From Anaerolineae bacterium (GTDB lineage: Bacteria > Chloroflexota > Anaerolineae > Anaerolineales > Anaerolineaceae), in assembly GCA_016213455.1 (NCBI GenBank), contig JACRAG010000195.1, positions 1 through 8,103 on the forward strand: 8,103 nt of DNA, in the 5' to 3' direction. Position 1 is the stretch's first letter. Each line of letters starts with the position of its first letter. The position numbers and the translations under genes were made by a program. Shown here piece by piece: positions 1 to 6,241 of this stretch. The notes under the pieces were generated by a model. It was given only the letters and a program-made list of their open reading frames with translations. It was not told the DNA's origin and made no database searches.

Positions 1-139
1 CAGGGAATTCAAACAATGGATGGTAAGAAGATCTTTTCTGATAACAGATGTCTTTTTGGCATATTGTTAAATGGATGATTTTTCCATCAGTCTGCTTCAC
101 CCTTGTACGAAATCGGCTTACATTTAAGGTTTGCACAGC
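1..139. other. AT-rich intergenic stretch without a recognisable gene
   Basis: No reading frame here looks like a real gene on either strand. Base composition differs from the rest of the window: 44 of the first 120 bases are G or C (37%), against clearly GC-richer coding regions further on. A weak hairpin can be drawn at 71-87 (ATGG/CCAT with a 9-nt loop, or GATG/CATC at 74-88), but it lacks a convincing T-run and I do not call it a terminator. The stretch is probably the upstream non-coding region of the protease gene and may contain regulator sites I cannot identify. Confidence 0.5.
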
Positions 140-168
140 TTGACTTTGCCCGGTAAACCTTTCATAAT
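140..168 (+). promoter_or_regulatory. Sigma70-type promoter of the secreted protease gene
   Basis: A -35 box TTGACT (140-145) and a -10 box CATAAT (163-168) are separated by exactly 17 nt. Each differs from the consensus at one position. Transcription would begin near 175 and give a leader of about 185 nt before the protease ATG. This is the best promoter-like pair in the region upstream of the gene. It is a sequence call only; other sigma factors or a further upstream start are not excluded. Confidence 0.6.
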
Positions 169-174
169 TGTTAA

Positions 175-347
175 GTGGGAGATTAATGATCAGAAAATAG
201 TAGATAGCAGCGAGCCCCTTGAACTTCAGGGGGTAAATTGTGTCGAGGACCGATGGGGAGATCGGGACCGCTGCGGTAAATTCAGGGAGGTGATAAAGAA
301 TAACTTTTCGTACGGCGTGAAACCGCAAACTTCAACAACATTTGAAC
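175..347 (+). promoter_or_regulatory. Long 5' leader of the protease mRNA with small inverted repeats
   Basis: The predicted transcript carries about 170-185 nt before the protease start. Three small inverted repeats are visible: CCCCT/AGGGG at 215-219 and 228-232, CCGAT/ATCGG at 250-254 and 261-265, and ACCGC-T-GCGGT at 267-277. The octamer GGTAAATT occurs twice, at 232-239 and 275-282. A 9-nt sequence GGAGGTGAT (286-294) matches the anti-Shine-Dalgarno end of 16S rRNA but has no ATG, GTG or TTG at a usable distance. I do not recognise a known riboswitch. The leader could be an RNA control region or simply untranslated sequence. Confidence 0.35.
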
Positions 348-353
348 GAGGAG
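348..353 (+). promoter_or_regulatory. Ribosome binding site fixing the protease start
   Basis: GAGGAG lies 6 nt before the ATG at 360. A TTG at 342 is in frame and would add six residues, but it sits just upstream of this site, which itself would then be translated. The ATG is therefore the better start, and it also places a normal signal peptide at the N-terminus. Confidence 0.8.
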
Positions 354-359
354 ACCGAT

Positions 360-3300
360 ATGTTTTTGACCCAAAGAAAAAACAGCAGGTTTGTATTGGC
401 TGTTGTGATGATTCTCGTGCTCACCATAGCCAATACTGCGGGCGCACAGGTGGCTCAGCCGCCGGATGGACGCGTGACTTTTTCCTATGATCGGCCAACG
501 GGGGATGTTTCCCTGGCTGAAGTTCGACCGCTGCTTGACAAGGGCGGCCCTGCCAACATCGTCGTCGAGCTGCTGGCGAAGCCGACCACGGTCGTTTTTG
601 ATGAAGTCAAAAAAGACCCCGCGCTTTCGAGCCTGACCCCTTCGCGGGCTGCGATTAACCAGTTGAATGTGGTTAAGAACCAGCAGGAGAGTCTGCTCGC
701 ATCGATGAAGCAGGCAAATATTGAGGCTACCGAGCTTTACCGCACGCAGCGTGTGTATAACGGCATTGCCATGCGGGTGGACGCGGCGAAAATCAAGGAT
801 ATCGCCAGTCTGCCCGGCGTCAAAGCCGTGCACCGTCTGTTAACGAAAGAACTGGACAACAATTACTCGGTACCATTGATCAGTGCCCCCCAGGCCTGGC
901 AGACCTATGGGAATACCGGACAGAATATCAAAGTTGGAATCATCGATTCAGGTATCGATTATCTACATACAGACTTTGGTGGACCCGGAACCGGATATGA
1001 AACGTTAGATTTCACCATCAATGAGCTCGGCGGCGGTTTCCCGTCGGTCAAGGTGGTAGGTGGATGGGACTTTGTGGGCGACGCGTATGATGCGAATATC
1101 ACCACCGGTCCAGGATCTACACCTATTCCCGACCCTGACCCGATGGACTGCAATGGGCACGGCTCGCACGTAGCGGGCACAACGGCTGGTTATGGAACGA
1201 ACCTGGATGGGACGACTTATACAGGCGTTTACGATACCACAACCCCCTTTGCATCTCTGGATATTGGCCCGGGCGTGGCTCCGAAAGCTGACCTTTACGC
1301 ACTGCGCGTGTTTGGCTGCGACGGCTCGACCAATGTGACTGATGCGGCAATCGAATGGGCGGTGGACCCCAACGCGGACGGCGACTTCAGCGATCACCTG
1401 GATGTGATCAATATGTCGTTAGGCTCGTCCTACGGTTCAATTTATGACACCAGCGCGGTGGCGTCCGATAATGCCGCCCTGGCAGGCGTGGTGGTGGTGG
1501 CTTCGGCTGGCAACAACGCCGATACGCACTACATCACCGGCTCGCCCGGCGCCGCGACGCGTGTGTTGAGCGTGGCATCCTCGGTGGATGCTGGCTCGAT
1601 TAATACCGTGGATCAGTTCTCCATCACGGCGCCGGCAGCGATTGCTGGTTTGAAAGGCAGTGTGGAGGGTTCGGGCAACTCGGTTACATTGTATGATACT
1701 GGCGATATCACCGCAGACGTAGCTTACAGCAACACCAATGCAAACGGCTGCGCTGCCTTCCCTGCTGGTTACTTTACCGGCAAGATTGCCTATATCGACC
1801 GCGGCACATGCAATTTCTCGGCGAAGGTCACCAACGCCCAAAATGCCGGTGCGCTTGCAGTGATCGTAGGCAATAGTGTATCCACGGCGCCTTTTGTCAT
1901 GGCGTTGATTCCTTCTAATAACATTCCTGCCATTATGACCTATCAGGCCATTGGTACGGATATAAAAACTCAGCTGGATGCAGCACAGACTGTGACGGCC
2001 ACGCTATATGATACGGAATATCGCCTGGCCTTGCGTTTGGATGATGGCGGGAATCCGGCGATCGTGGATACGGTATCCACCTTCTCCAGCCGTGGACCGC
2101 GCCGGGTGGATTCGTTCCTCAAGCCGGATATCAGCGCGCCGGGTGATACGATTTATTCGGTCAGCAATGGCACCGGTAAATATGGCACCAGCCTGAGCGG
2201 TACTTCGATGGCTGCGCCGCACATGACGGGTGTGATGGCCCTCATGGTGGAAGAGCATCCGGATTGGTCGGTGGAAGAGTTGAAGGCGCTGGTGATGAAT
2301 ACGGCGCGCAACGACCTGTACACCGGGCAGAACAAGACGGGTAACATTTATCCTCCGCAGCGGGTTGGTTCGGGGCGGGTGGATGTGGTGTTCGCGCTGC
2401 AAAACGAAGTGGTACTGTATAACGCGGAAGATGCCGGAGCGGTGAGTGTTTCCTTCGGCGCGCCAGAGGTGACTGCTCCTGTGACGGTTTACAAGACCGT
2501 ATCACTGGTCAATAAAGGCGCTTCCCCTGTCACCTACACACCCAGCTTTGTCAGCCGTTCTGCGGTACCGGGTGTCACCTACAGCCTGGTTGATATGGGT
2601 AATGCGCCTTTGACCCTGGTTCGTTTAGCGCCCTATGGATCTGCACAGTTCAAAGTCAAGATGACCGCTGATCCAGCGTTGATGACACATGTGCGTGAAA
2701 CGACTATGGCAGCCGCGCAAGGTGGTGGTGCATCTCGCTATTATATGGCAGAGGCCAGCGGTCTGGTCCAACTTACGCCGAGTTCGGGCCCGAATGTGTT
2801 GCGGCTGCCGGTATATGCAGCCCCTCGCCCTGCGTCAACTTTGAAAGCATCCGTCAGCGTGTTGAAAATGTTTGATCCCACGGGCACAGTCAGCATCCCC
2901 ATGAGTGGATCGAGCGTGAACACTACAGGTATTTCCCCCATTCCAGTGGGCGAGATAGCATTGAACACAGCTTTTGAACTCCTCAGCACCAGCGTGGATG
3001 ATAATTTTGGTACTGGGGATGCAGGATTGGAGAAAGTGCTGGATTCCGCTGATCTGAAATATGTGGGAGCCATGACCGATGCCCAATTGTTTGCGGGCGG
3101 ACCGGCGAACATCAATGCCCGGGTCTACTTTGCCATGGCAACCCATGGCAATTGGTCAACTTTGAATGACACAGAATTCGACATATATATTGACGCAGAT
3201 CAAGATGGTGACGAGGATTATGTGTTATTCAACTGGAATGTCAGTCGCGCAATTGGTGGATCAAACGCGGATGACACCTTCTTCACAGTCCTGGTTGATC

Positions 3301-3725
3301 TGGCGACCGGCGCCCCGGTGCTTGAAGACTATGTTAACGGCGCGCCTGCGTCTGCAATCAACACGGTAGTGTTCAATACCAATGTGGTTGCCCTTCCGCT
3401 GTATACAGCCGATATCGGCCTTACTGCGGTAAATTCCACTTTCGACTTCTATGTGGTTACTTTTGGCCGCGAAGTGGATGGAGTGGTGGATGTGTCCGAT
3501 TGGATGACCTATGATGCCGGCTCGCCGGGTCTGGATACCACCGGCGGCGTGCCGGGTATCCCGGTCTGGTATGGTGGGAGCGACATCAATGTGATGTTTG
3601 ACAAAGCCAACAGTGAAAGCGGCGATGTGCTGGTGCTGCACCATCACAATGCCGGCCCTGCTAATCGGGCAGAAGTCATCAAGGTTTGGGATCACGGATT
3701 CTACTTCCCGGTGATCGGCAACTAA
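360..3725 (+). CDS. Secreted S8 (subtilisin-like) serine protease with I9 propeptide and PA domain
   Basis: This 1121-residue preproprotein should be exported by Sec and degrade extracellular proteins. Residues 1-29 form a signal peptide: basic start, hydrophobic core at about 11-24, and an AGA/Q cleavage site. Residues about 66-161 resemble the Inhibitor_I9 propeptide, which assists folding and is then removed. The catalytic domain starts near 168 with Asp196 (GIIDSGID), His267 (NGHGSHVAG), oxyanion Asn385 (SAGNN) and Ser616 (SGTSMAAPH), so the catalytic set is complete. A PA domain is inserted at about 418-550, with Cys464 and Cys484 placed to form its disulfide; in this family it affects substrate access. 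An Fn3-like region (about 690-820) follows. Residues about 821-1121 I cannot assign; they contain a calcium-loop-like DxDxDG motif (Asp945, 947, 949, 953). The domain order and the Asp-rich segment before His267 resemble Vpr/lactocepin-type subtilases. The gene stands alone, between its own promoter and a hairpin. Confidence 0.93.
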   Translation: MFLTQRKNSRFVLAVVMILVLTIANTAGAQVAQPPDGRVTFSYDRPTGDVSLAEVRPLLDKGGPANIVVELLAKPTTVVFDEVKKDPALSSLTPSRAAINQLNVVKNQQESLLASMKQANIEATELYRTQRVYNGIAMRVDAAKIKDIASLPGVKAVHRLLTKELDNNYSVPLISAPQAWQTYGNTGQNIKVGIIDSGIDYLHTDFGGPGTGYETLDFTINELGGGFPSVKVVGGWDFVGDAYDANITTGPGSTPIPDPDPMDCNGHGSHVAGTTAGYGTNLDGTTYTGVYDTTTPFASLDIGPGVAPKADLYALRVFGCDGSTNVTDAAIEWAVDPNADGDFSDHLDVINMSLGSSYGSIYDTSAVASDNAALAGVVVVASAGNNADTHYITGSPGAATRVLSVASSVDAGSINTVDQFSITAPAAIAGLKGSVEGSGNSVTLYDTGDITADVAYSNTNANGCAAFPAGYFTGKIAYIDRGTCNFSAKVTNAQNAGALAVIVGNSVSTAPFVMALIPSNNIPAIMTYQAIGTDIKTQLDAAQTVTATLYDTEYRLALRLDDGGNPAIVDTVSTFSSRGPRRVDSFLKPDISAPGDTIYSVSNGTGKYGTSLSGTSMAAPHMTGVMALMVEEHPDWSVEELKALVMNTARNDLYTGQNKTGNIYPPQRVGSGRVDVVFALQNEVVLYNAEDAGAVSVSFGAPEVTAPVTVYKTVSLVNKGASPVTYTPSFVSRSAVPGVTYSLVDMGNAPLTLVRLAPYGSAQFKVKMTADPALMTHVRETTMAAAQGGGASRYYMAEASGLVQLTPSSGPNVLRLPVYAAPRPASTLKASVSVLKMFDPTGTVSIPMSGSSVNTTGISPIPVGEIALNTAFELLSTSVDDNFGTGDAGLEKVLDSADLKYVGAMTDAQLFAGGPANINARVYFAMATHGNWSTLNDTEFDIYIDADQDGDEDYVLFNWNVSRAIGGSNADDTFFTVLVDLATGAPVLEDYVNGAPASAINTVVFNTNVVALPLYTADIGLTAVNSTFDFYVVTFGREVDGVVDVSDWMTYDAGSPGLDTTGGVPGIPVWYGGSDINVMFDKANSESGDVLVLHHHNAGPANRAEVIKVWDHGFYFPVIGN

Positions 3726-3743
3726 CGTTAGTCTGAGGCTCGA

Positions 3744-3776
3744 CAACAACGGGACGGCCTGGTCGTCCCGTTGTTG
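3744..3776 (+). terminator. Hairpin terminator of the protease gene
   Basis: A perfect 13-bp stem, CAACAACGGGACG (3744-3756) against CGTCCCGTTGTTG (3764-3776), encloses a 7-nt loop and starts 18 nt after the protease stop codon. The sequence that follows (ATTCTATTC) is T-rich but not a continuous T-run. Intrinsic termination is likely but may be incomplete; mRNA 3'-end protection is an alternative role. Confidence 0.65.
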
Positions 3777-3820
3777 ATTCTATTCATCCCGACTCATTTC
3801 CCAATTCATCCTGCATGTGC

Positions 3821-3829
3821 TGATACAAT
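3821..3829 (+). promoter_or_regulatory. Extended -10 promoter of the MFS gene
   Basis: TACAAT (3824-3829) differs from TATAAT at one base and is preceded by TG one base upstream (3821-3822), which is the extended -10 arrangement. No good -35 box is present at 16-18 nt, which extended -10 promoters tolerate. Transcription would begin near 3836, giving a leader of about 40 nt. It lies downstream of the protease hairpin, so the transporter is probably its own unit. Confidence 0.45.
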
Positions 3830-3836
3830 TCGCATC

Positions 3837-3852
3837 CCTGTTGTGATACAGG
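3837..3852. repeat. Short inverted repeat near the predicted MFS transcription start
   Basis: CCTGT (3837-3841) and ACAGG (3848-3852) are perfect inverted copies separated by 6 nt. They sit just after the -10 box and before the ribosome binding site. The position would suit a repressor operator, but five-base arms arise often by chance, so this is weak. Confidence 0.22.
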
Positions 3853-3867
3853 TCATGCTGGCGATTT

Positions 3868-3871
3868 GGAG
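3868..3871 (+). promoter_or_regulatory. Ribosome binding site supporting a TTG start for the MFS gene
   Basis: GGAG ends 6 nt before the TTG at 3878. An alternative in-frame TTG at 3866 overlaps this site and has only a poor AGG 13 nt ahead of it. An ATG at 3855 is in another frame and soon hits a stop. Confidence 0.6.
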
Positions 3872-3877
3872 CAGGCC

Positions 3878-5170
3878 TTGACTTTCAATCAAGCTTTCAT
3901 CCGGCGACGCGGGCAGTTGAACATCCTTCTTCCGGCGGGTGTGGCGATGGCGCTTTCCCTGGCTGGCGATTTAACCCTGTATGCTGCGCTTCCAGCGTAT
4001 GCATCCGGATTGGGGATGAGCCTGGCGACCCTGGGAATCCTGCTCAGCGCTAACCGGCTCATCCGCCTTGTGAGTAACCCCGTGGTGGGCGGGCTGGCAG
4101 ACCACGTCAGCCGGCGGCGGTTGGTGCTGATCGGGCTTGGCACGGGCGTGGTTTCCACCTTGCTCTACACCGCGCCGGGTGGTTTCGTCACCTTTTTGAT
4201 CGGACGCCTGCTGTGGGGCATCTCCTGGTCGTTGATTTACATTGGGGTTTATCGCATGGTGCTGGATGTCACCGATGGCAGCGACCGCGGCTGGGGTTCG
4301 GGAATCCTGCAGACTTTCTACTTTGTCGGCCTGGCAGCCAACCCGCTGCTGGGCAGCCTGCTCAGCGGTTGGGTCGGGTTCCATGCCGCTCTGCTTTTGT
4401 GCGCAGCGCTGCAGGGCCTGGGACTGACAGGGGCGGTGGTTTTTCTCCCGGATACACGGACCACAGACGCGCCAGACACTCGACAGCAGCGTTCTGCGGC
4501 TGCCGTGTCCTGGCGAAGCTGGCTCGCAGCCAGCTTTGATCTGCTGCGTAATCGCGAAATTCTGGCCGGAAACGCCCTGTATCTGCTGACCCTCTTCATC
4601 GGGGACGGCATCATCATGTCCACGATCACGTTGTATCTCAAACAGCGCCTGGGAGAAGAAGTGTCGCTGCTGGGCTGGCTGGTGCCGGTGGCGGCAGGCG
4701 GCGGGGCGCTCTTGACGCTGCGCGCCGTGCTCTCTGCGCTGGCAGCGCCGCTGGGCGGGCACTGGTCCGACCGGCCCGGACTGCGCTGGCCGGTTGTTCT
4801 GGCGGGCACACTGGTGACGGCGGTGGGCTGCGGCGTGCTGGGATTGGACGGCGGGGCAGGCTGGATCGTGATTGGGATTGCCCTGGCTGCGTTGGGCAGC
4901 AGTGTCATCATGACCGTTGTGCCGGCGGTTGTCAGCAGCGCGGCTGACCGGCGTCACAGCGGGTTGGCGATGGGTTTGTTGACCAATGCGGGCGATCTCG
5001 GTTGCGCCATTGCGCCGCTCATCAGCTATACCCTGCTGGCGGGGCTGCCGTTAAGCACACTTTACCTGATTTCAGGCGGCCTTTTTATTCTCGGGTTGGC
5101 CTGGGGCGGGTTGGCGGCGCGTAAGCGAACAGAAGCGCCGCTTGCCAGGGTGCAGGAGGAGCGGCCTTAA
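3878..5170 (+). CDS. Major facilitator superfamily (MFS) transporter
   Basis: This 430-residue inner-membrane protein has the length and hydrophobic pattern of a 12-helix MFS carrier: six segments up to about residue 190, a polar loop at about 191-215, then six more. The MFS motif A follows helix 2 as GGLADHVSRRR (71-81), with Asp75 and the basic Arg cluster. A weaker copy, GGHWSDRPG (293-301), lies at the equivalent place in the second half. Such carriers move small solutes by proton or sodium coupling, often as drug or metabolite exporters; nothing here fixes the substrate or direction. The start is TTG at 3878, chosen for its GGAG spacing; TTG at 3866 would add four residues. The C-terminus is a short charged cytoplasmic tail. 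The stop codon overlaps that of the convergent CPBP gene. No neighbour indicates a physiological partner. Confidence 0.88.
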   Translation: MTFNQAFIRRRGQLNILLPAGVAMALSLAGDLTLYAALPAYASGLGMSLATLGILLSANRLIRLVSNPVVGGLADHVSRRRLVLIGLGTGVVSTLLYTAPGGFVTFLIGRLLWGISWSLIYIGVYRMVLDVTDGSDRGWGSGILQTFYFVGLAANPLLGSLLSGWVGFHAALLLCAALQGLGLTGAVVFLPDTRTTDAPDTRQQRSAAAVSWRSWLAASFDLLRNREILAGNALYLLTLFIGDGIIMSTITLYLKQRLGEEVSLLGWLVPVAAGGGALLTLRAVLSALAAPLGGHWSDRPGLRWPVVLAGTLVTAVGCGVLGLDGGAGWIVIGIALAALGSSVIMTVVPAVVSSAADRRHSGLAMGLLTNAGDLGCAIAPLISYTLLAGLPLSTLYLISGGLFILGLAWGGLAARKRTEAPLARVQEERP

Positions 5171-6039
5171 CCGAAGGTCTGGCTCAGCGCATTCATCGCC
5201 ACATGCGCCACCGAGGGGACAATCAGGTTGCGGGTGCGCTGAAAGACGATGCCGTACATCAGCCCGGTTACGGCCTGGCTGATCACGCATACGGCCAGGC
5301 CAGCCAGCAGGTTGCCATCCATGGATTGGGTGTTGGCGCGCAAATGCCACAACCCAAACAGCAGCGCCTGCACGAGCATGGCGACGGGTGAGGCCATCAC
5401 CTGGCGCAGGCGGGTGAAGAGCGCTCCACGAAAAAGAAATTCCTCAAAGAATCCATTTTGAAAGGTGTTGCCGATCAGCCGCCGGGCCAGGGCTTGCGGC
5501 GCAAGCGAACCGGTCGCCATCAGCCCGGTCCAGATCAGCAGGGGCAAAGCCAGCCATACCAGGCTGGATTGAAGGATGCGGTAACCTCTGCCCAGCCCCA
5601 ATTCGCCTGGCCTGGCACCCAGGATCAGGAGCAGGATGATCGGGATGACGAAATACTGCAGCGGATTCGCCAGCGCATTGCCGGGGCCGCCGAACCATTC
5701 TACAGGGAGCAGGGCTTCGCCCAGGCGGTATGCTCCATCAACCAGGGCTGACCACAATGGGATGTTCAGGGCCGAGATACCCGTCAAAAGGATCACGGCA
5801 GCCAGCATGACAAGCTGCGCCCATACGCGGGTCTTGCCGGACGGTTGCGGCGCAGCTTCCACCGGCTGTGGGCGGGTGACGCGAATGGTCAGCCAGACCA
5901 GCAGCGCCGTATAAGCCGTGTAAGCCAGGCGCAACAACACCCCCGTCCATTCTCCCAACGCCAGCAAATAGAACGTAGCGAGGAAGTACAACGGCAGTGC
6001 GATCCACAGGATGGTGCGCCATGCGGGGTTGTTTTTCAT
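5167..6039 (-). CDS. CPBP-family intramembrane metalloprotease (CAAX-protease-like)
   Basis: A 290-residue polytopic membrane protein of the CPBP (Rce1/Abi) family, which are intramembrane metal-dependent endopeptidases or related inactive homologues. The diagnostic motifs are all present in the C-terminal half: Glu199-Glu200-x3-Arg204 (FFEEFLFRG), Phe228-x3-His232 (FGLWH) and His279-x3-Asn283 (HVAMN). The active-site Glu and His residues are therefore intact and activity is plausible. Hydrophobic segments fill most of the chain, including about 9-28, 33-52, 73-92, 124-140, 157-176 and 213-231. Family roles include processing of membrane or signal peptides, bacteriocin self-immunity and regulation; none can be chosen here, and no bacteriocin gene is nearby. 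The ATG at 6039 is preferred because GAGGTG lies 6 nt before it. A GTG at 6048 would add three residues but lies within that binding site. The gene has its own promoter. Confidence 0.88.
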   Translation of the reverse strand: MKNNPAWRTILWIALPLYFLATFYLLALGEWTGVLLRLAYTAYTALLVWLTIRVTRPQPVEAAPQPSGKTRVWAQLVMLAAVILLTGISALNIPLWSALVDGAYRLGEALLPVEWFGGPGNALANPLQYFVIPIILLLILGARPGELGLGRGYRILQSSLVWLALPLLIWTGLMATGSLAPQALARRLIGNTFQNGFFEEFLFRGALFTRLRQVMASPVAMLVQALLFGLWHLRANTQSMDGNLLAGLAVCVISQAVTGLMYGIVFQRTRNLIVPSVAHVAMNALSQTFG

Positions 6040-6044
6040 GGGTT

Positions 6045-6051
6045 TCACCTC
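6045..6051 (-). promoter_or_regulatory. Ribosome binding site of the CPBP gene
   Basis: Read on the minus strand, GAGGTGA ends 5 nt before the ATG at 6039. It matches the anti-Shine-Dalgarno sequence over seven bases and overlaps the alternative GTG start at 6048, which argues for the ATG. Confidence 0.7.
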
Positions 6052-6102
6052 AACATGCTTTATCGTGGCAGCCGGACTTATGGATTGATCCAGGCCTTGT
6101 TC

Positions 6103-6132
6103 ATTTTAATAAGATTTTCGGACCTGTTTCAA
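6103..6132 (-). promoter_or_regulatory. Sigma70-type promoter of the CPBP gene
   Basis: On the minus strand, TTGAAA (6132-6127) and TAAAAT (6108-6103) are separated by 18 nt, each one mismatch from consensus. Transcription would start near 6096, about 57 nt before the ATG. It lies downstream of the terminator of the aldolase/kinase unit, so the CPBP gene should be expressed independently of that unit. Confidence 0.5.
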
Positions 6133-6172
6133 CCTGATGGACAGTCTTTGATTCTGAAGTGCGCAGTCCCGG

Positions 6173-6214
6173 GAATTAAAACGGCGCGTGCCAGCTCAAA
6201 AGAAGCACGCGCCG
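6173..6214 (-). terminator. Intrinsic terminator of the aldolase-kinase unit
   Basis: On the minus strand a perfect 10-bp GC-rich stem (arms 6214-6205 and 6191-6182) with a 13-nt loop is followed directly by TTTTAATT (to 6173, after one intervening base). It begins 28 nt after the kinase stop codon. This is the classic hairpin plus T-run form and separates this unit from the CPBP gene. Confidence 0.85.
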
Positions 6215-6241
6215 CCAGGTAATTGTTGACTGATTGGATTA

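Noticed and set aside
71..90. Possible terminator hairpin of a gene to the left
   Set aside because: Only 4 bp of stem can form, the T-run is within the loop rather than after the stem, and no gene end is visible upstream.
175..347. Possible cyclic-di-GMP or cobalamin riboswitch in the leader
   Set aside because: I searched by eye for the conserved core sequences of these classes and did not find them; the leader is also short for a cobalamin element.
131..490. Plus-strand open frame of 119 codons beginning at a TTG in the protease upstream region
   Set aside because: The frame spans the promoter and leader, has no ribosome binding site at its start, and runs out of frame into the signal peptide and propeptide of the protease.
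282..833. Minus-strand open frame of 183 codons overlapping the protease start
   Set aside because: It lies antisense to the well-supported signal peptide and propeptide of the protease, has no recognisable domain, and its composition (rich in Arg and His) is typical of a complement-strand shadow.
3971..4957. Minus-strand open frame of 328 codons inside the MFS gene
   Set aside because: Very rich in Gln, Arg, His and Pro with no hydrophobic core or motif; it mirrors the Leu/Ala/Gly-rich membrane protein on the plus strand, which has clear MFS motifs.
5167..6039. CPBP protease as part of a bacteriocin-immunity or phage-defence system
   Set aside because: No small precursor peptide, ABC exporter or defence gene is adjacent, and the gene has its own promoter between unrelated metabolic and transport genes.
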